Positions 1 through 7,819 of a DNA stretch of 16,377 nt are shown piece by piece. Position 1 is the first letter of the stretch; every line of letters begins with the position of its first letter. The position numbers were made by a program, and so were the translations under genes. Under the pieces are notes generated by a model that worked only from the letters and a program-made list of their open reading frames with translations, made no database searches and was not told the DNA's origin. The DNA lies in assembly GCA_903789505.1 (NCBI GenBank), contig CAIFEU010000052.1:1-16377 (forward strand). The letters are read 5' to 3'. This DNA comes from an uncultured Coriobacteriales bacterium. Its GTDB lineage: Bacteria; Actinomycetota; Coriobacteriia; Coriobacteriales; UMGS124.

Positions 1-130
1 CGCCCTCTTCTCCCGCGCGCCCCCGTGCCGCAGGCGCATCCATGCGAGGTGCGCCCGCGGCACGTTCCGTGACCGGCGACGTCGCCACCCCACGATCGCG
101 CAACCTCTCGGTAAGTAAGGACGCCTCGTC
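1..130. other. Left-edge sequence upstream of modB, no gene recognised
   Basis: No gene can be assigned in these 130 bases. One + strand frame is open from the left edge and ends at a TGA at 132-134. That TGA overlaps the modB ATG at 131 in an ATGA arrangement, which would fit translational coupling to an upstream gene such as modA. The predicted residues are low-complexity (Ala, Arg, Ser, Pro) and do not look like the end of a ModA protein, so I do not call it. A 12-bp perfect palindrome, GGCGACGTCGCC, lies at 75-86, and the modB ribosome binding site AAGGA is at 117-121. Confidence 0.3.
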
Positions 131-1684
131 ATGACCCACTCATTCGCGCATCTGCGCCCCTGCGGCGCCCGGGGCCCGCGGGCCTTCGGGCGCGCCTGCG
201 CACCCGGCGACGCCCGTGCGTCGCGCGGACTGCCCGCGTGCGCAGCCCTGGCGCTCGCCCTGCTGCTCGCCCTGCTCGCCGTCGCCTCGAGCCTTCCGGG
301 CCATGGCGCCACGACGCCCGCCCTGGCGCAGGCCCAGGAGCAGCAGGCGGTCGAGGGCTCCGCCGTCGACGTAGACAACGACCTGGGCATCAACGATTAC
401 AAGCGCCTCGACACGGGGACCGCGCGCAAGGGCGACGGAATCGACTATGGGTACCGCTTCACGCTCGATGACGAGGACGAGATGGTCATCTTCGCGATGA
501 CCGACGAGCTGGTCGTCTTCGTCCCGCAGCAGACAGCCGACGCCACGGGGCTCGACCCTGCCGACGAGCAGCGCATCGACGCGCTGATGGAGCTGGTCTA
601 CGGCCTGGACGACCAGTACTCGAGCGGGTCGACGACGATCAGGTCTCTGGGCCTGAAGCCGACGGTCGTGGTTGGCCAGACCTCGTACACGTCGGGGCCG
701 CGCACCTATGAGGTCAACGTCCCCGGCTCCAAGACAAACGACGACGGCACCCCCAAGTACCATTACGCTGTCATCTCGCGCTCCGACGGCGAGGCGCCCG
801 AGACGGGGGAGGTCACGCTGGGCATCTGCCACCTCGTCGCGGCATCGGACACGTCCATGGAGGCCGTGCCGACGTGGTGGGACAAGACGCGCGACTTCCT
901 GTCGGGCATAGACTACCGCCCCCTGTGGGTCTCGCTGAAGACCTCCGCCGTCGCCCTGGTGTTCGTCTTCTTCCTCGGAATCTACGCCGCGTACAAGTCC
1001 ATCGGCGTCAGGAGCCGCTGGAAGGGCGTCGTCGACTCCCTGTTCACGATTCCCATGGTGCTGCCGCCCACGGTCGTGGGCTTCCTGCTGCTGCTGATCT
1101 TTGGGCAGTCCACCGGGTTCGGGCGCTGGCTGATCGAGCACGGGATCAGGCTCGTGTTCAGCTGGCCCGCGGCGGTCATGGCCGCAACGGTCGTCTCGTT
1201 CCCGCTGATGTACCGCACCGCCCGCGGGGCGTTCGAGGCGCTCGACTCCAATATGCTCGACGCCGCGCGCACGCTCGGCTGGTCCGAGGGGCGCATTTTC
1301 CGCCGGCTGATGGTCCCGCTGGCGTGGCCGTCGATCGCCGCGGGCACGGTCCTGGCGTTCGCGCGCGCCATGGGCGAGTTCGGCGCGACGCTGTTCGTCG
1401 CCGGCAACTATGCGGGCATCACCCAGACGATGCCAATCGCGATTTACTTCCAGTGGATGGCGGGCAACACCGACGTCGCCCTATTCTGGGTCGTCGTGGT
1501 CATCATCATCTCGTTCATCGTCATCCTGGTGATTAACGTTTACACGGCACACTCGCAGAAGTACCGGGCCATGGGCAGGATGTCTCGCAGGGAGCGTCGC
1601 CAGCTCGAGCGCGAGACGGCGCGTGCCGCCCGGGAGTCCCAGACGGCACGCTCGGGCGCCCGCGGGGAGGATGATGCTCGATGA
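131..1684 (+). CDS. modB: Molybdate-type ABC permease (ModB) with large extracytoplasmic N-terminal domain
   Basis: This is the membrane channel of a molybdate/tungstate ABC importer, 517 residues. The C-terminal half (about residues 262-475) is a normal ModB/CysT permease domain with about five membrane helices. Its EAA loop, which contacts the ATPase, starts near residue 368 (EALDSNMLDAARTLGW) and is followed by an RAMGEFGATLFVAG segment typical of ModB. The N-terminal half is unusual: a signal-anchor helix at about 37-56, then roughly 200 residues of polar, acidic sequence predicted outside the membrane. ModB proteins are usually about 220-230 residues, so this is about twice the normal size. 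The ATG start has AAGGA 9 bases upstream. The stop overlaps the modC start (ATGA), so the two are co-translated. A sulfate or other oxyanion substrate is possible, but modC and nearby moa genes favour molybdate. Confidence 0.85.
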   Translation: MTHSFAHLRPCGARGPRAFGRACAPGDARASRGLPACAALALALLLALLAVASSLPGHGATTPALAQAQEQQAVEGSAVDVDNDLGINDYKRLDTGTARKGDGIDYGYRFTLDDEDEMVIFAMTDELVVFVPQQTADATGLDPADEQRIDALMELVYGLDDQYSSGSTTIRSLGLKPTVVVGQTSYTSGPRTYEVNVPGSKTNDDGTPKYHYAVISRSDGEAPETGEVTLGICHLVAASDTSMEAVPTWWDKTRDFLSGIDYRPLWVSLKTSAVALVFVFFLGIYAAYKSIGVRSRWKGVVDSLFTIPMVLPPTVVGFLLLLIFGQSTGFGRWLIEHGIRLVFSWPAAVMAATVVSFPLMYRTARGAFEALDSNMLDAARTLGWSEGRIFRRLMVPLAWPSIAAGTVLAFARAMGEFGATLFVAGNYAGITQTMPIAIYFQWMAGNTDVALFWVVVVIIISFIVILVINVYTAHSQKYRAMGRMSRRERRQLERETARAARESQTARSGARGEDDAR

Positions 1685-2757
1685 GCCTGCACATGGACAT
1701 CGTCAAGAACTTCGGGACGTTCCGCCTTGCGGTCAAGCTCGACGCCGAGAACGAGGTCGTCGGCCTGCTGGGGGCCTCCGGCTGCGGGAAGAGTGCGACG
1801 CTGCGCTGCGTCGCCGGGCTCATCACCCCCGACTCCGGCCACATCGAGGTCAACGGCGAGGTGCTGTTCGACTCCGAGAGCCACATCAACGTCAAGACGC
1901 GCGACCGCCGCACCGCGATGCTGTTCCAGAACTACCAGCTGTTCCCCAATATGACGGTCCTGGACAACGTGATGGCGGGAATCCCGCGCGACGTCCCGCG
2001 CCGCGAGCGCCGCGAGCGGGCCGACCACTACCTGGAGATGTTCGACCTCAAGGGCTTCGGTGGGCGCTATCCGATGCGTCTCTCGGGCGGCCAACAGCAG
2101 CGCGTCGCGCTGGCGCGCATGCTCGCCGCCCACCCGAGCATCCTGATGTTCGACGAGCCCTTCTCCGCGCTCGACTCGCACCTCAAGAGCTCGCTGCAGC
2201 AGAGCATGCTCGACACGTTCGACGACGTCGACGCCACGATTCTGTATGTCTCGCACGATATCGACGAGGCGTTGCGCTTCTGCGACCGCATCGCGGTGAT
2301 CGACCAGGGCGCAATCGTGCAGCGGGGGACCGGTCGCGACATCGTCGACCATCCATCGTCGCTGGCGACGCTGCGGCTCTCGGGGTGCCGGAACACCTCG
2401 GCGGCGCGCAGGGTCTCTGACCACCAGATCGAGGCCACCGACTGGGTGATGCGCTTCACGGTGCGCCACGACGTGCCCGAGGACCTCGCCTACGTCGGCA
2501 TCCGGCCGTTTTACATCCGGCGTGCCGACGAGGACGAGGTGGGCGACGAGAACGTCTTCCGCATGCACGTCCATCGGGTGGATGACTCGCGCTTCGAGCG
2601 TACCGTCATGCTCGACACCCCCGGCGGCTCGGCGGACAGGCGCATCGAGTGGCAGGTGAGCACCATAGGCGTGGACGACCTCTCGACGCTTCCACGGTCG
2701 GGCCAGGACCTGCTGGTGGCATTCGACGTCGACAACCTGTACCTCGTGGGGAGGTAG
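1681..2757 (+). CDS. modC: Molybdate-type ABC importer ATP-binding protein ModC
   Basis: This is the ATPase that drives the ModB permease, 358 residues and close to the usual ModC length. The nucleotide-binding domain occupies about residues 1-225. Visible motifs are Walker A GASGCGKS (31-38), Q-loop Gln 83 in FQNYQLFP, signature LSGGQ (134-138), Walker B ILMFDEP (154-160) and the H-loop His 192. Residues about 230-358 form a divergent C-terminal regulatory region in the place of the TOBE/Mop domain; I see no clean Mop repeat. The ATG overlaps the modB stop by four bases, and GGGGAGG at 1664-1670 is a good ribosome binding site. The family also includes sulfate and spermidine importers. The permease partner and the moa genes support molybdate or tungstate. 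No modA binding-protein gene lies in the window. Confidence 0.88.
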   Translation: MSLHMDIVKNFGTFRLAVKLDAENEVVGLLGASGCGKSATLRCVAGLITPDSGHIEVNGEVLFDSESHINVKTRDRRTAMLFQNYQLFPNMTVLDNVMAGIPRDVPRRERRERADHYLEMFDLKGFGGRYPMRLSGGQQQRVALARMLAAHPSILMFDEPFSALDSHLKSSLQQSMLDTFDDVDATILYVSHDIDEALRFCDRIAVIDQGAIVQRGTGRDIVDHPSSLATLRLSGCRNTSAARRVSDHQIEATDWVMRFTVRHDVPEDLAYVGIRPFYIRRADEDEVGDENVFRMHVHRVDDSRFERTVMLDTPGGSADRRIEWQVSTIGVDDLSTLPRSGQDLLVAFDVDNLYLVGR

Positions 2758-2924
2758 CCGCCCGCCCGCTTCGGCTGCCACGTCCGTCGATTGCCGCCGG
2801 ACTTCTGTCTGCGTTTACGCCCTGCTTGGTGTAGCCTGCGGACGCCGCTGCCCCGTGGCATGCGGTGACGTGCCGAACCGGGTGGCCTTCGCGGCCCCCA
2901 TACCGTCTCATGGGGTGATACTCT
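2758..2924. other. Intergenic region between modC and the membrane LuxR-type gene
   Basis: These 167 bases hold no gene I can support. A weak promoter candidate is TTGCCG at 2791-2796, 17 bases, then TTTACG at 2814-2819; the second box is a poor match to a -10. A short inverted repeat, CCCCAT/ATGGGG (2896-2915), sits just before the next start and overlaps its GGGGTGA ribosome binding site, so it could mask that site in mRNA. No convincing terminator is seen after modC, only a 5-bp stem, AGCCG/CGGCT, just past the stop. Confidence 0.3.
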
Positions 2925-5531
2925 GTGCCTGCCGCAAAGCTGGCATGGCTCGCGCTGCTCATGGGCATGCCGTACGCGCTCTCCTTCTCCGAGCCGCGCG
3001 GCTTCGTCGCGCTTTCGGGGGGATACGCGCACGTCGCAGCGGGGGTGCTTCTGGCCTGCCTCCTTGCCCCGCTTGCCCGCTCGGCATCGGCGCGCTCGCG
3101 GCACAGGCTCGTCGTCATCTCGTCAGCGGTCGGCGCGGCGCTCACGTCAATCCTTCTTCTGCTCGAGACAACGCGCTACCTGAGGCTCACCGCGTGGTTC
3201 GAGGCGGGGCCCGGGCTTGCCGGCGTCGCCACGCTGCCTGCGGTGCTCGCGGGGGAGGGTTGGCTCGGCCGCGCCCTGCTTGACCTCGCGAGCGTGGTCT
3301 CCCCCTATGAGGGGATGGTCGCTGCGGTCTGCTCGACCCTGTGCGGGCTGTCGATTTTCGTTGGGTCCGACGCCGCGGTCGCGCAGGGCGGGGAGACCCT
3401 ACGACGCCTGGGCACTCCGCGCTGGTACGAGGCGACCTTGTCGTTTCTCCTGGGGCTCACGCGGGGAGTGGCGTGGGTCCCGATCCTGCCGGCGCCTCCC
3501 GTTGGAGGGGGAGTGGCCGCGCAGGCGGCTTCGAGCGATGCCCTCGCGGACGTGCTGTACTGGGGGCATGCGTCGCCTTTCGGCCCTCTCTTCACAATCG
3601 TCCTGTGCGCGGTCGTCCTTGGGGCGCTTGCCGCGCTTCGCAGGGAGGGGATGTCCGCCCTGATGGTCGCGTGGTGCTCCGGCGAGCTGTTGTTTCGAAT
3701 CGTCGCACGGGTGGTCCCCGGGGAGCTCGAGGGCCTCGTCGCCCTCGGCGGCGTGTCCACCCTTGTGCACCTGTCCCTGGTTGCCGCCTTGCTCGTGGCT
3801 TGCGCGCTCCATCGCCATGCGAGCTGCGAGCGGCCACGTCCCGAAGGCAGGCCTCAGGACGGGGCGTCGATTCTGGACGCGATCGACTCCGCCCTGGGGA
3901 ACCGGTCGCGCTCGGAGCTCGCGTCTCGAGGGCTTTCCGCCAACGAGATCCGGGCTGTCGGAGCTTCCGTGCTCGGCCTGCCCGCCAAGGATGCCGCGGC
4001 GGCCCTCGGCATCTCCCCCTCGACGCTGCGCACGTATCGGTCACGCGCATGCATGAAGCTCGACGTGGCTTCCGTCGAGGACGCGGCGCAGCTCGCTCGT
4101 CGCACCGACGCCCCCTCCGCCGTCGCGAGGGGGTTTGCTCTTGCGCGCTCCTGCCTCATGGCGGCATGCGGCGCCCTGCTGCTGCTTCCCCTCGGGGGCG
4201 TCTCCTCCGCCTGGGACGTCACATGGCTGCCCTCCATGGGCGTCGGCCTCGGGTGCCTCGGGGGCTTTGCGCTCACGGCGCACCTCCCAGCGGGCGGGCG
4301 CGCCGCCGGCGGACGGTGGGCCGGTCGGCGCATCGCCGCCGCGCTGCTTGTGAGCGCGAGCCTTGTCGCCTGCGCGTGGTGCCGCGTCTCCCTGCTCGCG
4401 GAAGGACGTGCGCCTGAGGGTTGGGAGGGGCGCTGCGTCACCCTCGCCTCATACGCCGCGCTGTCCGCTTCCTGCGCCGTTCAGCTCGTGGCCGACGCCC
4501 GCGGGTGTGAGGCGCTGCTCGGGCGGGGCGCCGGGGCCGTTGCGATGCGCGTGGGACCGGGCGTTGCGATGGCGGCGGCGATCCTGGTGTCACTGACTTC
4601 CGACGCGGCCTGGCGCGCGTGCCTGGTGGCCTGCGTCGCGCCCTGCGTCATCTGCTGCTTTATCGACGCCCTCTTCGGTGCGGGCCAGCGTGTCGTGGGT
4701 AAGACGGATGCGCGCGATTGGACGGGAGGTGTTGGCTCGCCGACGTTGTCACTCGCGTCCTGTCTCCTTCTGGGCGTCACTGCGTTGGGCTGCGGAGAGC
4801 TGTGGCATGGTGCGCACTACGCAAGTCTGGCTGAGGCCTGCGTCCCTGGCGCAGCGATGATGTGCGTCGCCTGTGCCGCTCGGTGCGTCAGGGGCGCGCA
4901 ACCGCGGGCGGGTGCCGCGCACCTCTGCTCGATTGCGTCCGAGACCATGGTCGGGGTCGGCTCTGCCGCCGTCGCCGTGCTCTCGTGCGCGTTCGGGCTT
5001 CCCGTGCTGGCCTATACCTGTGCGCTGTTCCTGGCGACGCTTGCGTCCAAGACCGTCCCTGGGGCGAGTCGGCGCGTGCGGGAGGCGCTCATCCCCGTCT
5101 CGCTTGGGCTGCTCTGCGCCCCTCACGTCTCGAACGTTCTGTGGAGTATGCATGTCCGGCCCCAGCAGGGACTCGGGCAGGATGCACTGATTCCATACGT
5201 TGCGCTCGTCGCCATCGGGGTCTCTCTGGTGGTATACACCTCGCATCGCACATACGTCTCCGCCCGCGTCCTTAGGGACGTTGAGGGTACCGGCGGCGGA
5301 GGTGAATGCGGGCGCCTCTCTGCGGCGCTCGCCAAATGCGGGTTGAGCGAGCTTCAGCGCAGGACGCTCGATCTGACTTTGGACGGTGAACGTCCCGACC
5401 AGATAGCGCGGGAGCTCGGGTACTCCCGACGCGCCGTCGACGCCGCGCGCAGGAGCGCCCTGGATGCGCTTGGGCTCAGAGAGGTCGACGAACTACCGGT
5501 TTGGCTCTCCTCTCGGGGCTCCTCTCTCTAA
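2925..5531 (+). CDS. Large membrane-embedded regulator with two LuxR-type HTH domains
   Basis: This 868-residue protein reads as two membrane-plus-HTH modules joined end to end. Residues about 1-300 contain eight or nine hydrophobic helices. Residues about 316-393 are a soluble segment with a LuxR/GerE-type HTH (GLSANEIRAV...DAAAALGISPSTLRTYRSR). Residues about 405-775 hold another ten or so membrane helices. Residues about 801-855 carry a second HTH (GLSELQRRTL...IARELGYSRRAVDAARRS). LuxR-type regulators with an N-terminal multi-helix membrane domain and one C-terminal HTH are common in Coriobacteriia, usually at around half this length. The start is GTG, with GGGGTGA seven bases upstream. 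It points into the secreted protein and transporter genes that follow, so it is the likely membrane sensor and regulator of that operon. Target and ligand are unknown. The HTH calls are firm; helix counts are by eye. Confidence 0.8.
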   Translation: MPAAKLAWLALLMGMPYALSFSEPRGFVALSGGYAHVAAGVLLACLLAPLARSASARSRHRLVVISSAVGAALTSILLLLETTRYLRLTAWFEAGPGLAGVATLPAVLAGEGWLGRALLDLASVVSPYEGMVAAVCSTLCGLSIFVGSDAAVAQGGETLRRLGTPRWYEATLSFLLGLTRGVAWVPILPAPPVGGGVAAQAASSDALADVLYWGHASPFGPLFTIVLCAVVLGALAALRREGMSALMVAWCSGELLFRIVARVVPGELEGLVALGGVSTLVHLSLVAALLVACALHRHASCERPRPEGRPQDGASILDAIDSALGNRSRSELASRGLSANEIRAVGASVLGLPAKDAAAALGISPSTLRTYRSRACMKLDVASVEDAAQLARRTDAPSAVARGFALARSCLMAACGALLLLPLGGVSSAWDVTWLPSMGVGLGCLGGFALTAHLPAGGRAAGGRWAGRRIAAALLVSASLVACAWCRVSLLAEGRAPEGWEGRCVTLASYAALSASCAVQLVADARGCEALLGRGAGAVAMRVGPGVAMAAAILVSLTSDAAWRACLVACVAPCVICCFIDALFGAGQRVVGKTDARDWTGGVGSPTLSLASCLLLGVTALGCGELWHGAHYASLAEACVPGAAMMCVACAARCVRGAQPRAGAAHLCSIASETMVGVGSAAVAVLSCAFGLPVLAYTCALFLATLASKTVPGASRRVREALIPVSLGLLCAPHVSNVLWSMHVRPQQGLGQDALIPYVALVAIGVSLVVYTSHRTYVSARVLRDVEGTGGGGECGRLSAALAKCGLSELQRRTLDLTLDGERPDQIARELGYSRRAVDAARRSALDALGLREVDELPVWLSSRGSSL

Positions 5532-5575
5532 CGTCCCTGCCCGCCAAGCGGCGATTGCAGCCCTCCTCATTGCGC

Positions 5576-5616
5576 TGTGGACGCGGGTGCCGTCATTCCG
5601 TGCGTTGCCGTCCACA
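5576..5616. promoter_or_regulatory. Inverted repeat and possible promoter before the secreted-protein gene
   Basis: A perfect 8-bp inverted repeat, TGTGGACG (5576-5583) and CGTCCACA (5609-5616), lies in the 142-base gap after the membrane regulator gene. Its right arm overlaps TTGCCG (5605-5610), which can be read as a -35 box, with TATCTG at 5629-5634 as a possible -10 after 18 bases. The repeat could be an operator for the upstream HTH protein or an RNA stem with a 25-base loop. Both readings are inference. The leader then leads to AGAGGAG at 5661-5667. Confidence 0.35.
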
Positions 5617-5673
5617 AGCCGGTGCGCGTATCTGCTTAATTGTGGCTGGCACATTCGTTGAGAGGAGTAGATG

Positions 5674-6204
5674 ATGGACGTGAAAGTCAAACGGCAGGCA
5701 ACGGATATCTTCCTGATGCTTGTGATTGCATTTTTGCTTCCCGCTGTCTACATGGGAATTCACAATTCGAATATCGCAGCTGCTGCTGAACTGTCTTCTA
5801 CAGTAGATGAAACAATAATATCTGAATCAAATACATCAAACACTACGTTTCATTTTGACTTATCAGTTGGAGGAAGTGCAACAACAGCGGCAACAGAGGG
5901 TCGCGTCAAGGAAGACACCACGCCATTGTTTTTTTGGCCAACTGCAAAAAGTCTTGATCAATGTCGAATCTATGCTGAGGGAAAGCCGTCAGCCAGCTCT
6001 TGGTTTTGGACCGACTATACGGTAAATGGATACGGAACTGCAAAAGACATTATTCCATATTCATTAAAAAGTAATGTCTATGAATATGGTTGCAGATATG
6101 CACGAATTACGGCTTGGCAGAGCTCCAGTTCTGGATGGATTGAAGGAGAGTGGAGCCCTGATAGCACGATGACATACATAATTTGTAATGCCGGTTGGTA
6201 CTAA
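5674..6204 (+). CDS. Small secreted protein, AT-rich gene, candidate peptide cargo
   Basis: The product is 176 residues with a typical signal peptide: basic start (VKVKRQ), hydrophobic core at about 12-30, and an AAAA-E cleavage site near residue 38. The mature part is polar, aromatic and probably beta-rich, with three cysteines (97, 140, 171) and a terminal GEWSPDS (158-164) shortly before the last Cys. From memory this resembles small secreted proteins annotated DUF2712 in Firmicutes, and more loosely the lactococcin 972-like group; neither match is verified. The gene is strikingly AT-rich: 44 of 120 bases at 5761-5880 are G or C. Codon use differs sharply from its neighbours, which suggests recent transfer. 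A second ATG at 5671 is also possible; I prefer 5674 because it is six bases from AGGAG. Position ahead of an ABC exporter suggests it is exported cargo or is sensed by that system. Its activity is unknown. Confidence 0.75.
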   Translation: MDVKVKRQATDIFLMLVIAFLLPAVYMGIHNSNIAAAAELSSTVDETIISESNTSNTTFHFDLSVGGSATTAATEGRVKEDTTPLFFWPTAKSLDQCRIYAEGKPSASSWFWTDYTVNGYGTAKDIIPYSLKSNVYEYGCRYARITAWQSSSSGWIEGEWSPDSTMTYIICNAGWY

Positions 6205-6217
6205 TCAATAACTAGTG

Positions 6218-6243
6218 CGGTGCCTTAGCCAGCCATGGCACCG
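6218..6243 (+). promoter_or_regulatory. Hairpin between secreted-protein gene and transporter genes
   Basis: A perfect 7-bp stem, CGGTGCC (6218-6224) and GGCACCG (6237-6243), with a 12-base loop lies 14 bases after the secreted-protein stop. The following bases are AT-rich but contain no clean U-tract, so this may be a partial terminator or an mRNA-stabilising stem rather than a full terminator. Such stems commonly sit between a highly expressed structural gene and its transporter genes in bacteriocin operons. The effect here is inferred. Confidence 0.5.
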
Positions 6244-6286
6244 TCTCATAATTAATTTAATATATAAACATAAGAAAGGACCGAGG

Positions 6287-6937
6287 ATGGGTCAACAAGC
6301 TCGCTCGGGCCTGTTGGGCCGGCGAGAGCTGCTCGCCCTCGCCGCCATCGCCTGCATGGCGACGGCTCTGTACTCGGGCGGGCGGATTGCGTCATGCGCA
6401 CGCCAGAACGTCGAGCGAAAGCGGACGATGGCTCTGGTCAAGAGTGTCGCATTGGGCGACGAGGCGGAGGTCGAGCTCAAGACCGGAGGGGGAGAGCCCC
6501 GTGCGGCGCTCGTCCGCGTCGAGCGTGCAGAGCTGTTCGCGTCCCTCGAGGAGGCAATGGGCAGCGGGCGGTTTGACGTCGTGACGGCGGATGCCGGCGC
6601 CGCGAGCGAATCGGGCGATGGTCACGGGAGCTTCCTCGTGTGCGACCTGGGCGTGACGCGCCCTGCCGCGGGCGCGGGGTCCGATTCCCAGGACGCAGGT
6701 GACCCGTTCGACATCACCGCGATTCTCGCGTGCTACGGCGACGAGACGCGCACATCCCCGTCCGCGGCATTCGGGGTAGTCGAAGGTGATTCGCTTCATC
6801 CCATGATGCTGTCCGTGGCGCCCGGTGCCGCGGAGGACGTCCGGCTCGGGTATGCGGTTATGGGGCCGTACGCGCTCGCTGACATCTACCTGTCGGTCAT
6901 TGACCAGTATGTCCACTTCGAATTGGGGGGTGCGTAG
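6287..6937 (+). CDS. Membrane-anchored extracytoplasmic accessory protein 1
   Basis: I do not recognise this 216-residue protein with confidence. It has a short basic start, one membrane helix at about 13-31, then a predicted extracytoplasmic domain of about 180 residues with alternating hydrophobic strands, likely a beta-sandwich. No lipobox is evident. The ATG at 6287 is chosen because AAGGA lies six bases upstream; an in-frame GTG at 6215 falls next to the hairpin and has no ribosome binding site. The stop abuts the ATG of the first permease. Its strand pattern resembles that of the last gene of the operon: a Val-rich strand followed by an Ala-x-Leu turn, and a late SVAPGAAEDV that parallels SVPAGQSFVV. 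The two may therefore be distant paralogues flanking the transporter. It may be one of the DUF5027/DUF5028-type accessory proteins, which is an unverified recollection. Confidence 0.7.
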   Translation: MGQQARSGLLGRRELLALAAIACMATALYSGGRIASCARQNVERKRTMALVKSVALGDEAEVELKTGGGEPRAALVRVERAELFASLEEAMGSGRFDVVTADAGAASESGDGHGSFLVCDLGVTRPAAGAGSDSQDAGDPFDITAILACYGDETRTSPSAAFGVVEGDSLHPMMLSVAPGAAEDVRLGYAVMGPYALADIYLSVIDQYVHFELGGA

Positions 6938-7819
6938 ATGGGACGAACGTCGATCTGTCGATTCGAGCTGCGTCGGGCGTTCACGAGCGCGCCCTTTCTC
7001 TTGGCGATGCTCATCTCCTGCGCGCTCGCGATATGGAGCGCCCTGGTGTGCTCCGTCGGGGCGGCGCGCGACCTCGAAAGCGTCGTCGTGCCCTATGCGG
7101 GGCAGACCTACAAGAACCTATCCGCCTACTCCAGCGTCAACCAATGGCTCGCGGTCGACTACGGCGCCGGCTCCAGCGGCGTGTTCTTCCTTGTCATCCC
7201 GCAGGTTGCGAGTGTGGGGTACGCAAGGTCGATGCGTACCCACGGCAACTCGGGCGACGGGGACCAGCTTCAGGTCCGTGTGGGGCGCAGGCGGCTCCTC
7301 CGAGCGCAGATGCTGGCGACGTTTCTCTGTGGCGGTTTGCTCGTTGCGGTTCCGCTTGTTGTTAACCTCGCCATATGCGCGTGCCTTCTCCCGACGTACG
7401 TGCCCGACGTGATGGATGCATTCTATCTGCGCGTCTCGCAGAATGACGCGTTTTCCGACCTCTTCTACTCCAACCCGGTCCTGTACGCGCTTGCCAGGAC
7501 TGCCTTGGACTTCGCTCTCTGCGGGCTGTGGGGCTCAACCGTGTACGGGCTCTCCGTCGTCGTGCGCAACAGGGTCATCCTCTTGACGCTGCCGTATGTC
7601 GCGCTCCTACTCGCGAAGTACGTCTCCGAGCGCATCTTCGCGATAGCGCGAACGGCGGGGATGGAGGGCTTTGGCGCGAGCTTCACGCTCTTCGACCAGC
7701 TCAGGGGCAGTCCTGACGCGTACTTCTGCCCCCTGTGGCTCACCCTTGCGTGTGCGCTTGCGATGGCGGTCGCGTCCCTGCTGCTCCTGCGCGCGCTCGA
7801 GCGCTCCGATGCCCTATGA
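6938..7819 (+). CDS. ABC-2 type transporter permease 1
   Basis: This is an integral membrane protein of 293 residues with about six helices: one near the N-terminus (about 19-40), an extracytoplasmic loop of about 60 residues, a cluster at about 80-215, and a final helix at about 265-288. This is the layout of the ABC-2/BcrB/LanE-LanG permeases that move peptides, lipids or drugs outward. Residues between the loop and the second helix group are basic (VRVGRRRLLRAQM), as in the coupling helix that contacts the ATPase. The ATG directly follows the stop of the preceding gene, with a run of G bases at 6925-6930 as a possible ribosome binding site. Its stop overlaps the next gene by four bases (ATGA). 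It most likely pairs with the second permease and the ATPase downstream. The substrate cannot be read from the sequence. Confidence 0.82.
   Translation: MGRTSICRFELRRAFTSAPFLLAMLISCALAIWSALVCSVGAARDLESVVVPYAGQTYKNLSAYSSVNQWLAVDYGAGSSGVFFLVIPQVASVGYARSMRTHGNSGDGDQLQVRVGRRRLLRAQMLATFLCGGLLVAVPLVVNLAICACLLPTYVPDVMDAFYLRVSQNDAFSDLFYSNPVLYALARTALDFALCGLWGSTVYGLSVVVRNRVILLTLPYVALLLAKYVSERIFAIARTAGMEGFGASFTLFDQLRGSPDAYFCPLWLTLACALAMAVASLLLLRALERSDAL

Noticed and set aside
2917..2922. GATACT as a -10 box for the membrane regulator gene
   Set aside because: It is three bases before the GTG, so transcription would begin inside the coding region.
6215..6286. GTG start for the first anchored protein at 6215
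   Set aside because: It lies at the edge of the hairpin, has no Shine-Dalgarno sequence, and adds residues from AT-rich leader DNA; ATG 6287 has AAGGA six bases upstream.
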